Below, in pieces: positions 28,173 through 39,153 of a stretch of DNA of 64,000 bases. Location: NCBI GenBank assembly GCA_938092015.1, contig CALKOT010000036.1, positions 1 to 64,000 on the forward strand. The letters run 5' to 3'. This DNA comes from an uncultured Paracoccaceae bacterium (GTDB taxonomy: Bacteria; Pseudomonadota; Alphaproteobacteria; Rhodobacterales; Rhodobacteraceae). Below the pieces are notes generated by a model, which saw only the letters and a program-made list of their open reading frames with translations, did not search any database and was not told the origin of the DNA. The translations under genes were made by a program, and so were the position numbers. Position 1 is the first letter of the stretch. Each line of letters starts with the position of its first letter.

Positions 28173-29114
28173 ATGTCTGAAGAAATCCTGATCATGCGCC
28201 CACTGTCGCCGCTGGGCCTGGAAGCCGCTGACAAGTTGGGAACCGTTCACAACTATTTCGGCGCTGAAGATAAAGCCGCGCTGCTGGATCAGGTAGCAGA
28301 TCGCATCACCTATGTCGCCACGGACGCGGGTGTTGGGTTCACGATGGCGATGGCTGACCGGATGCCGAACCTGAAATTCATTTCAAACTACGGCGTTGGG
28401 TATGACGGCATTCCGATTGCCGAACTGTTGGAGCGTGGCATCCCTGTCACGAACACCCCGGGCGTTCTGAATGACGCTGTAGCGGAACTCGCGGTCGGCA
28501 TGATGTTGGCGCTGGCTCGCGACATTCCCCGGATCGACGCGGGCGTGCGCGCTGGCGAGTGGAAGAAATCTGAAATCAGGCTGACCGGCCAGCTTGCAGG
28601 ATCAAAAGCCGGGATCATCGGCCTTGGCCGCATCGGCAAGGAAATCGCCTCTCGCCTGATCCCAATGAAGGTTGATGTCAGCTATCACGGGCGGTCTGAG
28701 CAGGCGGACAGCCCTTACACCTACTACGCTGACCTGACTGAGATGGCGCGCAATGTTGACTGGATCATCTGCATCACGCCGGGCGGCGCAGGCACGAAAC
28801 ACATCGTCAACAAAGACGTGCTTGAGGCGCTTGGCCCATCAGGCGCTGTCGTGAACGTCGCGCGCGGATCAGTGATTGCCGAGCAAGCGTTGGTTGATGC
28901 GCTGAAGTCAGGCGCGGTTGGCGGTGCGGCATTGGATGTGTTTGAGGCGGAACCGAACCCGCATCCGGATCTTCTAAGCATGGATAACGTCGTCCTTCAG
29001 GCCCACCAGGGCAGCGCCACCGTGGCGACGCGCACCGCAATGGCGCAGCTTGTTCTCGACAACATCGCTGACCACATGGCCGGGCGGCCCCTGAAAACAC
29101 AAGTAATGCCCTGA
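28173..29114 (+). CDS. 2-hydroxyacid dehydrogenase
   Basis: GIIGLGRIGKEIASRL, NVARGSVIAEQALVDALKSG...ALDVFEAEPNP. Confidence 0.92.
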   Translation: MSEEILIMRPLSPLGLEAADKLGTVHNYFGAEDKAALLDQVADRITYVATDAGVGFTMAMADRMPNLKFISNYGVGYDGIPIAELLERGIPVTNTPGVLNDAVAELAVGMMLALARDIPRIDAGVRAGEWKKSEIRLTGQLAGSKAGIIGLGRIGKEIASRLIPMKVDVSYHGRSEQADSPYTYYADLTEMARNVDWIICITPGGAGTKHIVNKDVLEALGPSGAVVNVARGSVIAEQALVDALKSGAVGGAALDVFEAEPNPHPDLLSMDNVVLQAHQGSATVATRTAMAQLVLDNIADHMAGRPLKTQVMP

Positions 29115-29127
29115 TCGAGCTTGGTTC

Positions 29128-29862
29128 ATGATTGAGCTTGAGACCGCCGTTTTTCTGCAAAACCACAAAACCGGATCAACCTTTGTTGAGCATTTCCTGA
29201 AGGCGAACAGCGACGAGAAGATCATCACGTACCCAGCGCACAAGGCGCCTGGTGTGCTGCGCAAAGGCAAGTTCCACTTTACCACTGTGCGTGAGCCGCT
29301 GGATCTTTATCTGTCGCTCTTCAACTACGGTCTCGATGGCGGCGGTTATGTCTGGCATGCGCTAGGGAAGCGCGGCCTCTCGCACTACTATGACAATGGT
29401 TTCGAGGGATTTGAGCCGTGGCTGAAATTCCTGCTCTCGGACGAGTTCGGGCCCGTATTCAGGAAATTCGCGCCCTATTCCACCGAAATGGGTCTTTGCA
29501 CGTGGCGGTTCTTTCGGCTGGCGAAGCTGAACTTCAACCGCAAGAAGGTCATGATCGACAGTGTGCTGCGGATTGAAAGCCTGAACGCAGAACTGAAGGC
29601 GCTAACGCACGGACCGCTCAGCAAGACAGTCCGAAATGTGGATGAAGCCTGCGACTGGATAGATGGGCGCAGCCAGATCAATCCGTCCACTCGGCGGGAT
29701 CAGGATCATGATGTTTTGCTTAGCCATGATACTATCGCCTTGCTGCGGGCCAAAGAAGCGTATCTCTACGAGACCTACTATCCGCAACATGCAAAACGGC
29801 TGACCTTTCGCGCGCACAAACTGATGCGCTGGCGAAAAGTTAAGCTATCGGATCTGAGATAG
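29128..29862 (+). CDS. sulfotransferase-family-like protein
   Basis: LQNHKTGSTFVEHFLK (PAPS-loop-like), FTTVREPLDLYLSLF. Confidence 0.75.
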   Translation: MIELETAVFLQNHKTGSTFVEHFLKANSDEKIITYPAHKAPGVLRKGKFHFTTVREPLDLYLSLFNYGLDGGGYVWHALGKRGLSHYYDNGFEGFEPWLKFLLSDEFGPVFRKFAPYSTEMGLCTWRFFRLAKLNFNRKKVMIDSVLRIESLNAELKALTHGPLSKTVRNVDEACDWIDGRSQINPSTRRDQDHDVLLSHDTIALLRAKEAYLYETYYPQHAKRLTFRAHKLMRWRKVKLSDLR

Positions 29863-29863
29863 G

Positions 29864-29959
29864 GTGAGAGGCTGCAGCGACCCGAAACAATTCTCGTTGC
29901 GGCTGCTTCCTTCCGGACCTGACCGGGTTGGCGAGGCATTCGCCCGCGCAACCTCTCGA
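29864..29959 (-). ncRNA. ffs: bacterial small signal recognition particle RNA (4.5S)
   Basis: minus strand GAGAGGTTGCGCGGGCGAATGCCTCGCCAACCCGGTCAGGTCCGGAAGGAAGCAGCCGCAACGAG...GCAGCCTCTC; canonical GGUCAGGUCCGGAAGGAAGCAGCC apical core. Confidence 0.95.
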
Positions 29960-30059
29960 CTCGGTATATAGGGCGGTTGGTCAAACGTCACAATAGGTCG
30001 TGTTTTTCTTAGACAGCACTCTGGATCCCGCGTTTGATAAGCAAAAGAGGGAAGCTTTC

Positions 30060-30401
30060 ATGACAAAACCACGCGTTTCAGCCTTTTCAGATTTGACGTT
30101 TCAACCCCGGTTTGAATACGGCGACCAAGCACAGGCCGCGCAGATTTGTGGCACCGATGATCTGGTTGCGCTTGGCGCCGGATTCGGTCGGATGACAAAT
30201 GCACGCTTCCCATGGACGATCAGCTACGACGAGGTTTTGCTGGTCGTTGAGGGCGAGTTAACTGTCCATACAGCGGACGGGGCTTTGACCGCCGGGCCAA
30301 AAGACACAATCTTTCTGCCCAAGGGAACAGCGCTGGAATATGAGGCGCAGGATGCGCTGATCTTCTATGCGATCCATCCCGCCAACTGGGCTGAAACGTG
30401 A
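30060..30401 (+). CDS. cupin / EutQ-like protein
   Basis: FPWTISYDEVLLVVEGELTVHTADGALTAGPKDTIFLPKGTALEYEA. Confidence 0.8.
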   Translation: MTKPRVSAFSDLTFQPRFEYGDQAQAAQICGTDDLVALGAGFGRMTNARFPWTISYDEVLLVVEGELTVHTADGALTAGPKDTIFLPKGTALEYEAQDALIFYAIHPANWAET

Positions 30402-31711
30402 AACGTATCCGCAACTTTCCAAGGCCTGATACTGGCAATGGCTGGGAAAACAACCTCACGCCCCGCGTCGTCGCGCCCGCATTGAATGCGGACCTGACCG
30501 CCGACTGGTTGGTCATTGGCGCAGGCTTTGCCGGCCTCGCCGCGGCCCGGCGTTTGGCCGAAAATCGGCCTGATGAACACGTGGTCCTTGTCGACGCCTG
30601 CGAGATTGCAACCGGCGCCTCAGCCCGCAATTCAGGTTTCGTCATCGACATCCCTCACAATGTCGGCGGTGACGATGGCGGTATTGCAGAGGCCCAGCGC
30701 GCGTTGCGTCTGGCCCGGTCAGCTACGGAATGGCTGCACGATATCGTCAAAACCCATCAGATCGAATGCCAATGGTCGCCAAAAGGGCAATACATGGCCG
30801 CCTCATCCCCTGAAGGCGCAGCGGCGCTGGATGAGTTTACCACAGGCCTAGATTTGATTGATGAGCCCTATCAGAACCATGATGTCAATCTGCGCGGAAT
30901 GATCGGATCAGACTACTATTCTCGCATCATCCACACCCCAGGCACGGTCCTGATGCAGCCCGCCGCCTTGGTGCGCGGGCTGGCGGCGACCTTGCCTGAC
31001 AACGTCAGCGTTTATGAGAACACACCCGTCACCTCAATCGACTATGGACCGCCCGTCGTCGCCGAAACGCCCGCAGGCCGGATCACCGCCAAGGGCGTGA
31101 TTCTCTGCGTTAACGGCTTCATTCAGGAGTTTGGGTTCTATCAAAGACGCGTGTTCCCGATCATGCTGTTTTGCTCAATGACCCGCCAATTGACAGAGGC
31201 AGAGCACCAGGCGCTTGGCTGCCCCGAAGACTGGGGGCTGGTGCCGATCAAAGCCTTCGCCGCCCCGACGATCCGCTACACGCAGGACCGGCGTCTGACG
31301 ATGCGCTCGAAATTCACCTATCATCGCAGTATGGCCAGCCCTGCGGGCGAATTTCGGCGAGCAGTGAAACTACAAGCGCGACAAATCAGGGACAGGTTTC
31401 CCGAATTGCCCCCGGATATCATCGAACACACCTGGTCCGGCGCGATCACGATGTCAGAAAACCATGCGCCCGGCTTTGGTCAGCACGCGCCGAATGTCTG
31501 GACGGCAGTTTGTCAGAACGGTGTTGGAGTGACAAAAGGATCTCTGTCTGGCCGCCTCGCCGCAGACATGGCGACCGGTCGCGACAATCCTTTGATTGCG
31601 GATATGCAGACGTTGGGCCAGCCATCGCGCTTGCCGCCACGCCCCTTCGTTGACCTCGGCGTCGCAGCAATGCTTAAGCGATATGCATGGAACGATCGGG
31701 CAGAAGCTTAG
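30398..31711 (+). CDS. FAD-dependent oxidoreductase (DadA-like)
   Basis: WLVIGAGFAGLAAARRLAENRPDEHVVLVDACEIATGASARNSGFVID. Confidence 0.92.
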   Translation: MKRIRNFPRPDTGNGWENNLTPRVVAPALNADLTADWLVIGAGFAGLAAARRLAENRPDEHVVLVDACEIATGASARNSGFVIDIPHNVGGDDGGIAEAQRALRLARSATEWLHDIVKTHQIECQWSPKGQYMAASSPEGAAALDEFTTGLDLIDEPYQNHDVNLRGMIGSDYYSRIIHTPGTVLMQPAALVRGLAATLPDNVSVYENTPVTSIDYGPPVVAETPAGRITAKGVILCVNGFIQEFGFYQRRVFPIMLFCSMTRQLTEAEHQALGCPEDWGLVPIKAFAAPTIRYTQDRRLTMRSKFTYHRSMASPAGEFRRAVKLQARQIRDRFPELPPDIIEHTWSGAITMSENHAPGFGQHAPNVWTAVCQNGVGVTKGSLSGRLAADMATGRDNPLIADMQTLGQPSRLPPRPFVDLGVAAMLKRYAWNDRAEA

Positions 31712-31733
31712 GCCTTTGCCCCTGAATACGACA

Positions 31734-32384
31734 CTAATTCGCGGTGAATACTCCGTCTTCACTCAGCGTGTGCATCTCCCCGCCTGCAATATCGATCCAT
31801 GCCCCGTGCAGCGTCAAACGACCCGCATCCAGCGCATCCTGCACAAAAGGAAACGACGCCAGATTCATCAACGACGTGCGCACAGCCTCATGTTCCAATT
31901 CGCGCAGCGCATCGTCGCGGTCCCAGTGCTTGTCTTTCACACGCTCATATCCGGGGCGAAGGATATCCATCCAGCGGCCCACGAAACTGGTGCTTTCATC
32001 CAGTTCAGGCGCGGCGCCGGAACACATGTCATGGCACGCCTGCACGCCGCCGCATTTTGAGTGGCCGACAATCAGGATATGGGCAACATGCAACGCGGTC
32101 ACGGCATATTCAACGGCGGCTGAGGTGCCGTGATGGTCCTGATCCGGCGCATAGGGTGGCACAAGATTCGCGACGTTTCGCACAACAAACAGATCGCCCG
32201 GTTCGGCCCCGAACATCGCGACGGTATCGAGACGGCTGTCGCAGCAGGAAATCAGCATAGTGCGCGGACGCTGACCATCTTCCATCAGACGGGCGTACCA
32301 GGCCTTGCTGTCTTCAAACTTCACTCTCTTCCAGCCGTTAAACCGGTCAATGAGGTATGCGGGGATGGGGCTGGCTGGCGACAT
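31734..32384 (-). CDS. beta-carbonic anhydrase
   Basis: ISCCDSRLDTVAMFGAEPGDLFVVRNVANLVPP, IVGHSKCGGVQAC. Confidence 0.95.
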   Translation of the reverse strand: MSPASPIPAYLIDRFNGWKRVKFEDSKAWYARLMEDGQRPRTMLISCCDSRLDTVAMFGAEPGDLFVVRNVANLVPPYAPDQDHHGTSAAVEYAVTALHVAHILIVGHSKCGGVQACHDMCSGAAPELDESTSFVGRWMDILRPGYERVKDKHWDRDDALRELEHEAVRTSLMNLASFPFVQDALDAGRLTLHGAWIDIAGGEMHTLSEDGVFTAN

Positions 32385-32496
32385 TTCGCGTGTCCTGTAA
32401 TGGCGTCTGCGCGTAGATAATCTGAGAACTCGGCAAAGTAAAACCGCTTCAACGCGAACGGTCGACAGCGCCGCCTTGGCATGCCACCTTTCGCCG

Positions 32497-32826
32497 ATGT
32501 TTCAAGCAGTGCGCGTTCTCATCAGTTTCTTCGCTTTCCTCCTGGCTTCACCACCGCAAAGTCTGGCCGAGGAAAGTGCAGCTCATACCTTTTGCCGGAT
32601 GAGCTGGGCAAGCCAGCCGGACAGGCTGACCGACTGCGTGAATGCTCAGATCGCGGGGGCGAGGTCGGTGGTGCGATGGCTTGATTGGGCGAAATCAAGC
32701 GGAGATCCTGCCGCGCTACACATCATATCAACGTTCGAAGCCTGCAGTCAGCGGTGGAGCCCGGACTTCCAGCAAATAGACGCATGCTTAAAGGCTGGGT
32801 CCCCTCTTTCGCCGCCTGAAAGCTAG
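32497..32826 (+). CDS. hypothetical exported protein
   Basis: signal-peptide-like N-terminus; conserved-spacing Cys. Confidence 0.5.
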   Translation: MFQAVRVLISFFAFLLASPPQSLAEESAAHTFCRMSWASQPDRLTDCVNAQIAGARSVVRWLDWAKSSGDPAALHIISTFEACSQRWSPDFQQIDACLKAGSPLSPPES

Positions 32827-33596
32827 GCAAAGTGGACTATCTCAACAGCCGGAGCTTTGTCGCGTGGCGAGAACCGCGTCGGCGTCTCAAGCAGGCTGAT
32901 TACAGCTTTCAGCGCTGTATCCTCATCTTTTACCAAGCTTCCGCAAAGATTAACCGCGCGCACCGGGCCATCCCACACGGAATGATGAGCGCTTAGAGGC
33001 GCCGGATCGTTGCACGCTAACGCATTGACGAGGATGGGCGACGCCATCGCAATGTCAGGTGCTACCGCCAAAGACGCTTCAACATCCAGGCGCCGCAGAA
33101 GATCAGGTCCTAAAGCCCGCGGATGCGGCGGGTCGCTGAATTTTTTCGCCTCAGTTAATGTCGCGTTCAGCAATTCATCCAGCAGTCTGGATTCTTTTGT
33201 CACTGAAACAACGCAGTTGTTGACGCTGCTCGCAGCGCGAAACCCGTCTTGCAATCCTTTGGATACCCACACCTCACGCCCTACTACGTCAGCGCCAATA
33301 TCTAACGATGAATCGAAAATCAGGATATCGGCGTCCAGCCATATTACCCTGTCCCAACCCTCTATCAGCAGCTTTTGAAGCCACAAAAGGCGCCCAATGT
33401 CAGTCAGCGGCAGCAAAACGCCTTGGCATTTTGACATGAGTTGTTCGGGGATAGGCGCAAACAGTTCATCGCCAATAAACCTGTACGCATAACTCTTGGT
33501 CGCCGCCCATTCTTGAACCGAGTTGATACAAAGGCACCGCCACTCCGCCCAAGGTGGTGGCTTGTATGATTGCAGCACCAGAACACGTTTCGCCAT
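32823..33596 (-). CDS. glycosyltransferase-like hypothetical protein
   Basis: LLWLQKLLIEGWDRVIWLDADILIFD. Confidence 0.55.
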   Translation of the reverse strand: MAKRVLVLQSYKPPPWAEWRCLCINSVQEWAATKSYAYRFIGDELFAPIPEQLMSKCQGVLLPLTDIGRLLWLQKLLIEGWDRVIWLDADILIFDSSLDIGADVVGREVWVSKGLQDGFRAASSVNNCVVSVTKESRLLDELLNATLTEAKKFSDPPHPRALGPDLLRRLDVEASLAVAPDIAMASPILVNALACNDPAPLSAHHSVWDGPVRAVNLCGSLVKDEDTALKAVISLLETPTRFSPRDKAPAVEIVHFA

Positions 33597-33632
33597 CTTG
33601 CCATCCCGTCAAAAGCCCGCCAACAAAGGGAC

Positions 33633-34220
33633 ATGGCCAAGCTCTATTTCAACTATTCGACCATGAACGCAGGCAAGTCGACTGTTCTGCTGCAAGCCTC
33701 GCACAACTACATTGAGCGGAGGATGCGTACGATGTTGCTGACCGCCCGGCTTGATGATCGCAAAGGTGTCGGAAAAATCGGATCGCGGATCGGACTTGAA
33801 GCTGAGGCTGATACGTTCTCTCCCGATCAGAACCTTTATAACCTTGTAGAAGTGCGGAACGCCCGCGGGCGTCTGGCGTGTGTGTTAGTCGATGAGGCGC
33901 AGTTCCTCGAGGAGGAACAGGTCTGGCAACTTGCTCATGTAGCTGATGATCTAAAAATACCGGTTATGTGCTACGGCCTTAGGACTGACTTTCAAGGCCA
34001 GCTCTTCCCCGGATCCGCCGCTTTGTTGGCCCTTGCAGATAACCTTCGTGAGGTTCGTACTATCTGCTGGTGCGGATCAAAGGCGACCATGGTTGTACGC
34101 CTCGGAGTGGATGGCGGTGTCCAAGAAGAAGGCGATCAGATTGCAATTGGAGACGACATCTACGTCTCACTCTGCCGCAAACACTGGCGTGAGAGGCGCT
34201 TAACCGCCGAATCTGTCTGA
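33633..34220 (+). CDS. tdk: thymidine kinase
   Basis: MAKLYFNYSTMNAGKSTVLLQASHNYIERRM, VLVDEAQFL, YGLRTDFQGQLFPGS. Confidence 0.95.
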   Translation: MAKLYFNYSTMNAGKSTVLLQASHNYIERRMRTMLLTARLDDRKGVGKIGSRIGLEAEADTFSPDQNLYNLVEVRNARGRLACVLVDEAQFLEEEQVWQLAHVADDLKIPVMCYGLRTDFQGQLFPGSAALLALADNLREVRTICWCGSKATMVVRLGVDGGVQEEGDQIAIGDDIYVSLCRKHWRERRLTAESV

Positions 34221-34458
34221 CGCTTGATGCCTGTATAAATCGTAGCAGCGATCGCCAATCGGCAGATGCATCAAAGAATGTGTTGGATCATCTGACCGCG
34301 AAGTTTCGCCTACAGTGATGCAAGTTGGGGGGAATCAGACAAATATGGACGCATTCGCGCGCGAGTTTTCGGATAAATCGGAAATTCTGCCATCCCGAGC
34401 CAAGCCTATCTCAGCTATTTTCAGCCTTCGGCAGTTTCTGTTGAAAGGGAGCACGTAA

Positions 34459-34887
34459 ATGTTGGCGACCCACAACGGACACTGTTTCTGCGGTGCAATA
34501 CGGTTTGAAATCATCCCTCCCGTAAAATGGTCGGTCACCTGCCATTGCGAAAGCTGCCGACGACAATGCGCTGCGCCTATGACCACTTACATTGGATTGG
34601 AGGAAGGTCGCTGGCGATGGATAGAGGGCAACCCAAAGACCTTCGAATCATCTCCGGGCGTTACGCGAGAATTCTGCGGCGACTGCGGCTCACCTCTGAC
34701 ATTCAGCTCTGAGAAAATGACTGGGCTGAAGCATTTCCACGTAAACGCGCTGGACGATCCTGAAGCCTTCCCGCCAGAACGCCATGTCTCAATCGAAGAA
34801 AAACTGTGTTGGCTGCACCTCAACGACGGTTTACCGGCCCAGGAAGGACCCGAAGCGGCGCCCAAAGCAGAATTGCGCAGCTCTTAG
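34459..34887 (+). CDS. GFA family protein
   Basis: GHCFCGAIRFEI, CHCESCRRQCAAPM, FCGDCGSPLTF. Confidence 0.92.
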   Translation: MLATHNGHCFCGAIRFEIIPPVKWSVTCHCESCRRQCAAPMTTYIGLEEGRWRWIEGNPKTFESSPGVTREFCGDCGSPLTFSSEKMTGLKHFHVNALDDPEAFPPERHVSIEEKLCWLHLNDGLPAQEGPEAAPKAELRSS

Positions 34888-34966
34888 TCTATCTCCGCTC
34901 CCTCACGCTGATGTGCGTCGTCTGGCATCTCTGGCCGCATTATTGATTGCTATAGATTGCCGGAGA

Positions 34967-35776
34967 ATGCTCTTGTTTCACATACCACGTCCTCTCGCCT
35001 TGGTGACCTCACTTTGGGTCAGTTTGCTAGCCATACCTGCCCATGCGTGCGGATCGGACAGCCAGTGCAAAGTGGATGAAGGCTATTATCTCGCCGCAAC
35101 GCCACCGGGATGGGATGGGGTCTCTCCATTGCCGCTGATCGTCTATTTCCATGGCTGGAATGGATCGCCTGAGGGGACGTTTCGCAACCGTGCGATGCTC
35201 AAGGCAGCGCACAAACGGGGCGCGCTGTTCGTCGCTCCGCACGCACGCTCTGGCTATTGGCGACAGATCGGTGAGGGTCGGGCGGAGTATGGGCGCGATG
35301 AAGCAGCATACGCCCGCACTGTAGCTGCCGATATTCGCAAGCGGTGGCCGATAGATGAAACCCGAACGCTGGCGTCAGGGTTTTCGCGCGGCGCGTCGAT
35401 GGTCTGGAATGTCGCCTGCTTTGTGGGTGGCTATGCTGGCTATGCGCCAATTGCGGGCGGGTTTTGGGGCGAGACCCCATCAGATTGCCCGGCCGATGCT
35501 GCAAACCTACGCCATATCCATGGCCTGAAAGACCGCGTCGTTTTATACGATACAGTAGGCGTTTATAATTCTGCCCCTATCCCGGAAGGACTGCGGCTGA
35601 TGCGGCGCTTGGCAGGCGCCGGTGCGGGCGAGACATTCACCGCAGGGCGATTCGACTGTGAACGCTGGCAGGGCGAAGCCAAAGTTGAGGTCTGCCTTCA
35701 CGCCAAGGGCCATTCAATTCCAGCAGAATGGGTGGCTGAGGGGTTGGATTGGTTGGAACAAATTCATCAACCCTGA
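34967..35776 (+). CDS. alpha/beta hydrolase, PHB depolymerase-like, exported
   Basis: signal peptide; LIVYFHGWNGSPEG; LASGFSRGASMVWNVAC. Confidence 0.8.
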   Translation: MLLFHIPRPLALVTSLWVSLLAIPAHACGSDSQCKVDEGYYLAATPPGWDGVSPLPLIVYFHGWNGSPEGTFRNRAMLKAAHKRGALFVAPHARSGYWRQIGEGRAEYGRDEAAYARTVAADIRKRWPIDETRTLASGFSRGASMVWNVACFVGGYAGYAPIAGGFWGETPSDCPADAANLRHIHGLKDRVVLYDTVGVYNSAPIPEGLRLMRRLAGAGAGETFTAGRFDCERWQGEAKVEVCLHAKGHSIPAEWVAEGLDWLEQIHQP

Positions 35777-35783
35777 TAGCGAT

Positions 35784-36476
35784 TCAGGCGTAGCCAAACG
35801 CCTTATTATCCTGCGCGTAAAGCTCCAACAGATAGGCGAGGTCATCGTCGCTGAGGTCAGAGCGCATTTCGCAGGGCGCAGACTGGTTGACCTTTTTCAG
35901 CACTGCTTCTTGCAAGCCCAGATGCGTTGTGACTTCGGAAAAATCGGCAGCAAGGGTTTCGAAGCGACAGATCCAATCAACAATCATGCCGCCCGACGCA
36001 TCTGTCAGGCTAGTGATCTGCGGCTGCGCGCCATTGTCGGCCAAAAACTTCTGATGACGGACAAACTCTGAAAAGTTTGCGGAGGCGACAAAAGCCTGCA
36101 TAGCGGGCCATGACATCAGATTGTCTGCTATTCCAAAACTCTGTTTCAGCTTTCGCCGCCAAGAGAAGCGTTGCTGCTCTTCAAATTTATCCCTGATAAA
36201 CTTGTATAGAGACAGGGCGCGATCTTCCGGGCGGCGGACGGTGGTAAAACTATAATACCGCTCCCAGACTTGATCGCCGACAGCCTGCTTTATCTGGTCA
36301 GCGGGGCTATGCTTGTGCAGGCTGACGCCGTTCAGAACACCGCTGACTTTCGATTAGTCGAGGCCGATTTCGAAATCTTCTGGCCCAAGGTATGGGGCCA
36401 GTGCCTCAGTAAACGCTTCCCCAGCTGTTTTGTGGATATGAACGAAAATAAACTGATGTTTGTGGGAAACGATCAT
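35784..36476 (-). pseudogene. sulfotransferase-family-like gene interrupted by in-frame TAA (36354-36356)
   Basis: minus frame MIVSHKHQFIFVHIHKTAGEAFTEALAPYLGPEDFEIGLD*SKVSGVLNGVSLHKHSPADQIKQAVGDQVWERYYSFTTVRRPEDRALSLYKF...; 80 codons from stop to ORF-track start, same frame. Confidence 0.75.
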
Positions 36477-36484
36477 TAATCGAC

Positions 36485-37501
36485 CTAGTCGAAGCGATAA
36501 AATGCTTCGTAAATTGGGCCGAGCATTGCTTCATCGAAAAGGCTGCTGACTGAGTTCCCGGCAGCGACATTCAGCATGGCCTGCGCGAACATCGGCGCGA
36601 CCGAAACGATTCGGATGTTGTCAGCGGCTTTCACTGCATCCGTCGCTTCGATGCTGTCAGTGACCACAAGCGATTTCATGACAGAGTTGGTGATCCGCTC
36701 AATCGCAGGGCCGGAGAGGACGCCGTGCGAAATATAGGCGTGTACTTCAGTGGCGCCTTCGTCTTTCAGCAATTCAGCCGCCTTGCAAAGCGTGCCAGCG
36801 GTGTCGACGATATCGTCCACGACGATGCATTTCTTGCCTTTGACGTCGCCGATAACGGTCATCGATTCGATCTCGCCCGGGCGACCCCGGCGTTTGTCGA
36901 CGATCGCAAGGCCAACACCAATGCGTTTCGCCAATTCCCGCGCACGGGCGACGCCGCCAACATCCGGGCTGACAATGATGACATCATCGAGATCTTTGAA
37001 CTGGTGCTTAACGTCCAGCGCGAAGACCGGCGCGGCATAAAGATTATCGACAGGGATATCGAAAAAGCCCTGGATCTGACCAGCATGCAAATCCATCGTC
37101 AACACACGGTCAATCCCAGCTTCGACCATCAGGTTGGCAGTCAGTTTGGCTGAAATTGGCGTGCGGGCAGAGGTTTTGCGATCCTGTCTGGCGTAGCCAA
37201 AGTAAGGCATCACTGCTGTAATCCGCTTGGCCGATGCGCGACGCAACGCATCCGTCATGATCAGCAATTCCATCAGGTTGTCATTCGCCGGCTTCGACGT
37301 GGACTGAATGATGAAGACTTCCTCGTTGCGAACGTTGTCGTAGACCTCGACGAAAATTTCGCCGTCGTTAAAGCGCTCAACGCGGGCGTCGGCCAGACGA
37401 ACAGGCTCACCTTTGTAGACCGAGATCCTGCGAGCCATCGCCTCACCGAAGGATCGGTTTGAATTGCCGGAAATCATGCGAATCGATGCGTCTGGCTTCA
37501 T
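36485..37501 (-). CDS. prs: ribose-phosphate pyrophosphokinase
   Basis: [57 protein letters not shown]. Confidence 0.96.
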   Translation of the reverse strand: MKPDASIRMISGNSNRSFGEAMARRISVYKGEPVRLADARVERFNDGEIFVEVYDNVRNEEVFIIQSTSKPANDNLMELLIMTDALRRASAKRITAVMPYFGYARQDRKTSARTPISAKLTANLMVEAGIDRVLTMDLHAGQIQGFFDIPVDNLYAAPVFALDVKHQFKDLDDVIIVSPDVGGVARARELAKRIGVGLAIVDKRRGRPGEIESMTVIGDVKGKKCIVVDDIVDTAGTLCKAAELLKDEGATEVHAYISHGVLSGPAIERITNSVMKSLVVTDSIEATDAVKAADNIRIVSVAPMFAQAMLNVAAGNSVSSLFDEAMLGPIYEAFYRFD

Positions 37502-37627
37502 GTCAAAGCGTCCTTCAATAGCCCCGCCTCCCTTTACCCGGCGACGGCCCCCTTGCAAAGCCCGCGTATTGGGCCAAGTTGCCGCGAGACGAAGACATGA
37601 CAGTTTTTGGGCAAAAGGATCCGGGCC

Positions 37628-38215
37628 ATGGCGCATATCGACTACTATTTCACTCCTCTCTCCCCGTTCGCTTACCTAGCCGGAGACGGACTTGAGGTAA
37701 TCGCCGCCAAACACGGCGCGACTGTCGCCTACAAGCCGGTGAATGCGGGGCGATTGATGGAAGCAATGGGAGGTTTGCCCGTACCAAAACGTCATCCTTC
37801 ACGTCAGGCGTACCGGCTGCAGGAACTTCCACGCATTGCGAGACGCGCGGGCCTGCCGATCAACATGCACCCAGCGCATTGGCCAACGGACCAATCTCGC
37901 GCGGCGGCCGCGATCATTGCTGCTGAAGATGGCGTCGGCGATCAGGGCGCGCTGGCGCGGGCGATTGCGCGGGCCTGCTGGGCCGAAGAAAAGAACATTG
38001 CCGATCAGGACACGGTCGACGCAGCGCTGGTCGAGGCCGGGTTCGACCCTGCCGCCATCGACTATGACATGGGCGCGGCGCGGCTGGAGCCAAACACTGA
38101 CGAAGCGATGGAGGCGGGCGTATTCGGCTTTCCCTTCTACATAGTGAACGGTGAGAAATTCTGGGGCCAGGATCGCCTCGCAGATCTCGACGACCACCTG
38201 ACGGACATCGCCTGA
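37628..38215 (+). CDS. 2-hydroxychromene-2-carboxylate isomerase-like (DsbA-fold)
   Basis: [23 protein letters not shown]...[21 protein letters not shown]. Confidence 0.92.
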   Translation: MAHIDYYFTPLSPFAYLAGDGLEVIAAKHGATVAYKPVNAGRLMEAMGGLPVPKRHPSRQAYRLQELPRIARRAGLPINMHPAHWPTDQSRAAAAIIAAEDGVGDQGALARAIARACWAEEKNIADQDTVDAALVEAGFDPAAIDYDMGAARLEPNTDEAMEAGVFGFPFYIVNGEKFWGQDRLADLDDHLTDIA

Positions 38216-39045
38216 TGCCGGTTGCTGATATTGGCGGCTACAAAGCTGGGTATCTGGACAAAGGGGAAGGCGATCTCATCGTATTCGCCCATTGCTCGCT
38301 TGGTTATTCCGGTTTCTGGAAGGGCGTGATTGCTGAGTTGTCGGATACGTGGCGCTGCATCTCGATCGACCTTCCAGGCCATGCTCAGTCAGATCGTGGA
38401 AACCAAGACATCTCGCTACAACACCAGGCGATTGAGTATGTTCTGGGTTTGGCGGACATGGCTGGCGTTAAGCGGTTCCATGCCGTTGGCCTTAGCCTTG
38501 GCGGCGCGATCATGACACGGCTGGCCCATCACCATCCAGCCAGGGTTCGATCGCTGGCGGCGTTTGAGCCGATCTTGTTCCATTTCCTGCACAACTGGGC
38601 GCCGGAAGAGATTGAGAATGACCGCAAAGTCATGGGGCCAGTTCGCGAAGCCGCCAATAATGGCCGTCCTTATGAAGCTGCCCGCATCTTTATGGAAGGG
38701 TGGGGGCAGCCAGGCCAATACGACAAGATGCCAAAGGCTGGGCAGGATGCCATCGCGACGGCGCTGACCCATGTCGCTCGCGATTTTCCGTGGGGCAGTC
38801 AGTGGCCGGAAGGGCAGATTACCGAAGAAGACATCACCCGCATCGATAAACCCGTTTTGTTGGGCGAAGGTGAGACAACCCATAACTCCGCCAAGGTCGT
38901 AAATCGTGAACTGGCTAAGCTGTTTCCAAAGGTCGAAAGTTGCGTTGTCAAAGGCGCAGGACATCTGAGTGCGGTTGATGATCCAAAGCAGGTTGCGACA
39001 TTGATCCGGACGCATCTTGAGAACGCTGAAGTGGCAGGGTACTGA
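38215..39045 (+). CDS. alpha/beta hydrolase
   Basis: ISIDLPGHAQSD, HAVGLSLGGAIMTRLA. Confidence 0.9.
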   Translation: MPVADIGGYKAGYLDKGEGDLIVFAHCSLGYSGFWKGVIAELSDTWRCISIDLPGHAQSDRGNQDISLQHQAIEYVLGLADMAGVKRFHAVGLSLGGAIMTRLAHHHPARVRSLAAFEPILFHFLHNWAPEEIENDRKVMGPVREAANNGRPYEAARIFMEGWGQPGQYDKMPKAGQDAIATALTHVARDFPWGSQWPEGQITEEDITRIDKPVLLGEGETTHNSAKVVNRELAKLFPKVESCVVKGAGHLSAVDDPKQVATLIRTHLENAEVAGY

Positions 39046-39153
39046 TCCTGCCCTTTGGCAAATAACCGACATAATGCAGGTCGTAAACTGAAAGGTCGTC
39101 GGATCTTACGGATGATAGGCGGTTAGTGAACGCCTCTCACTCAGAGCAGCCAA

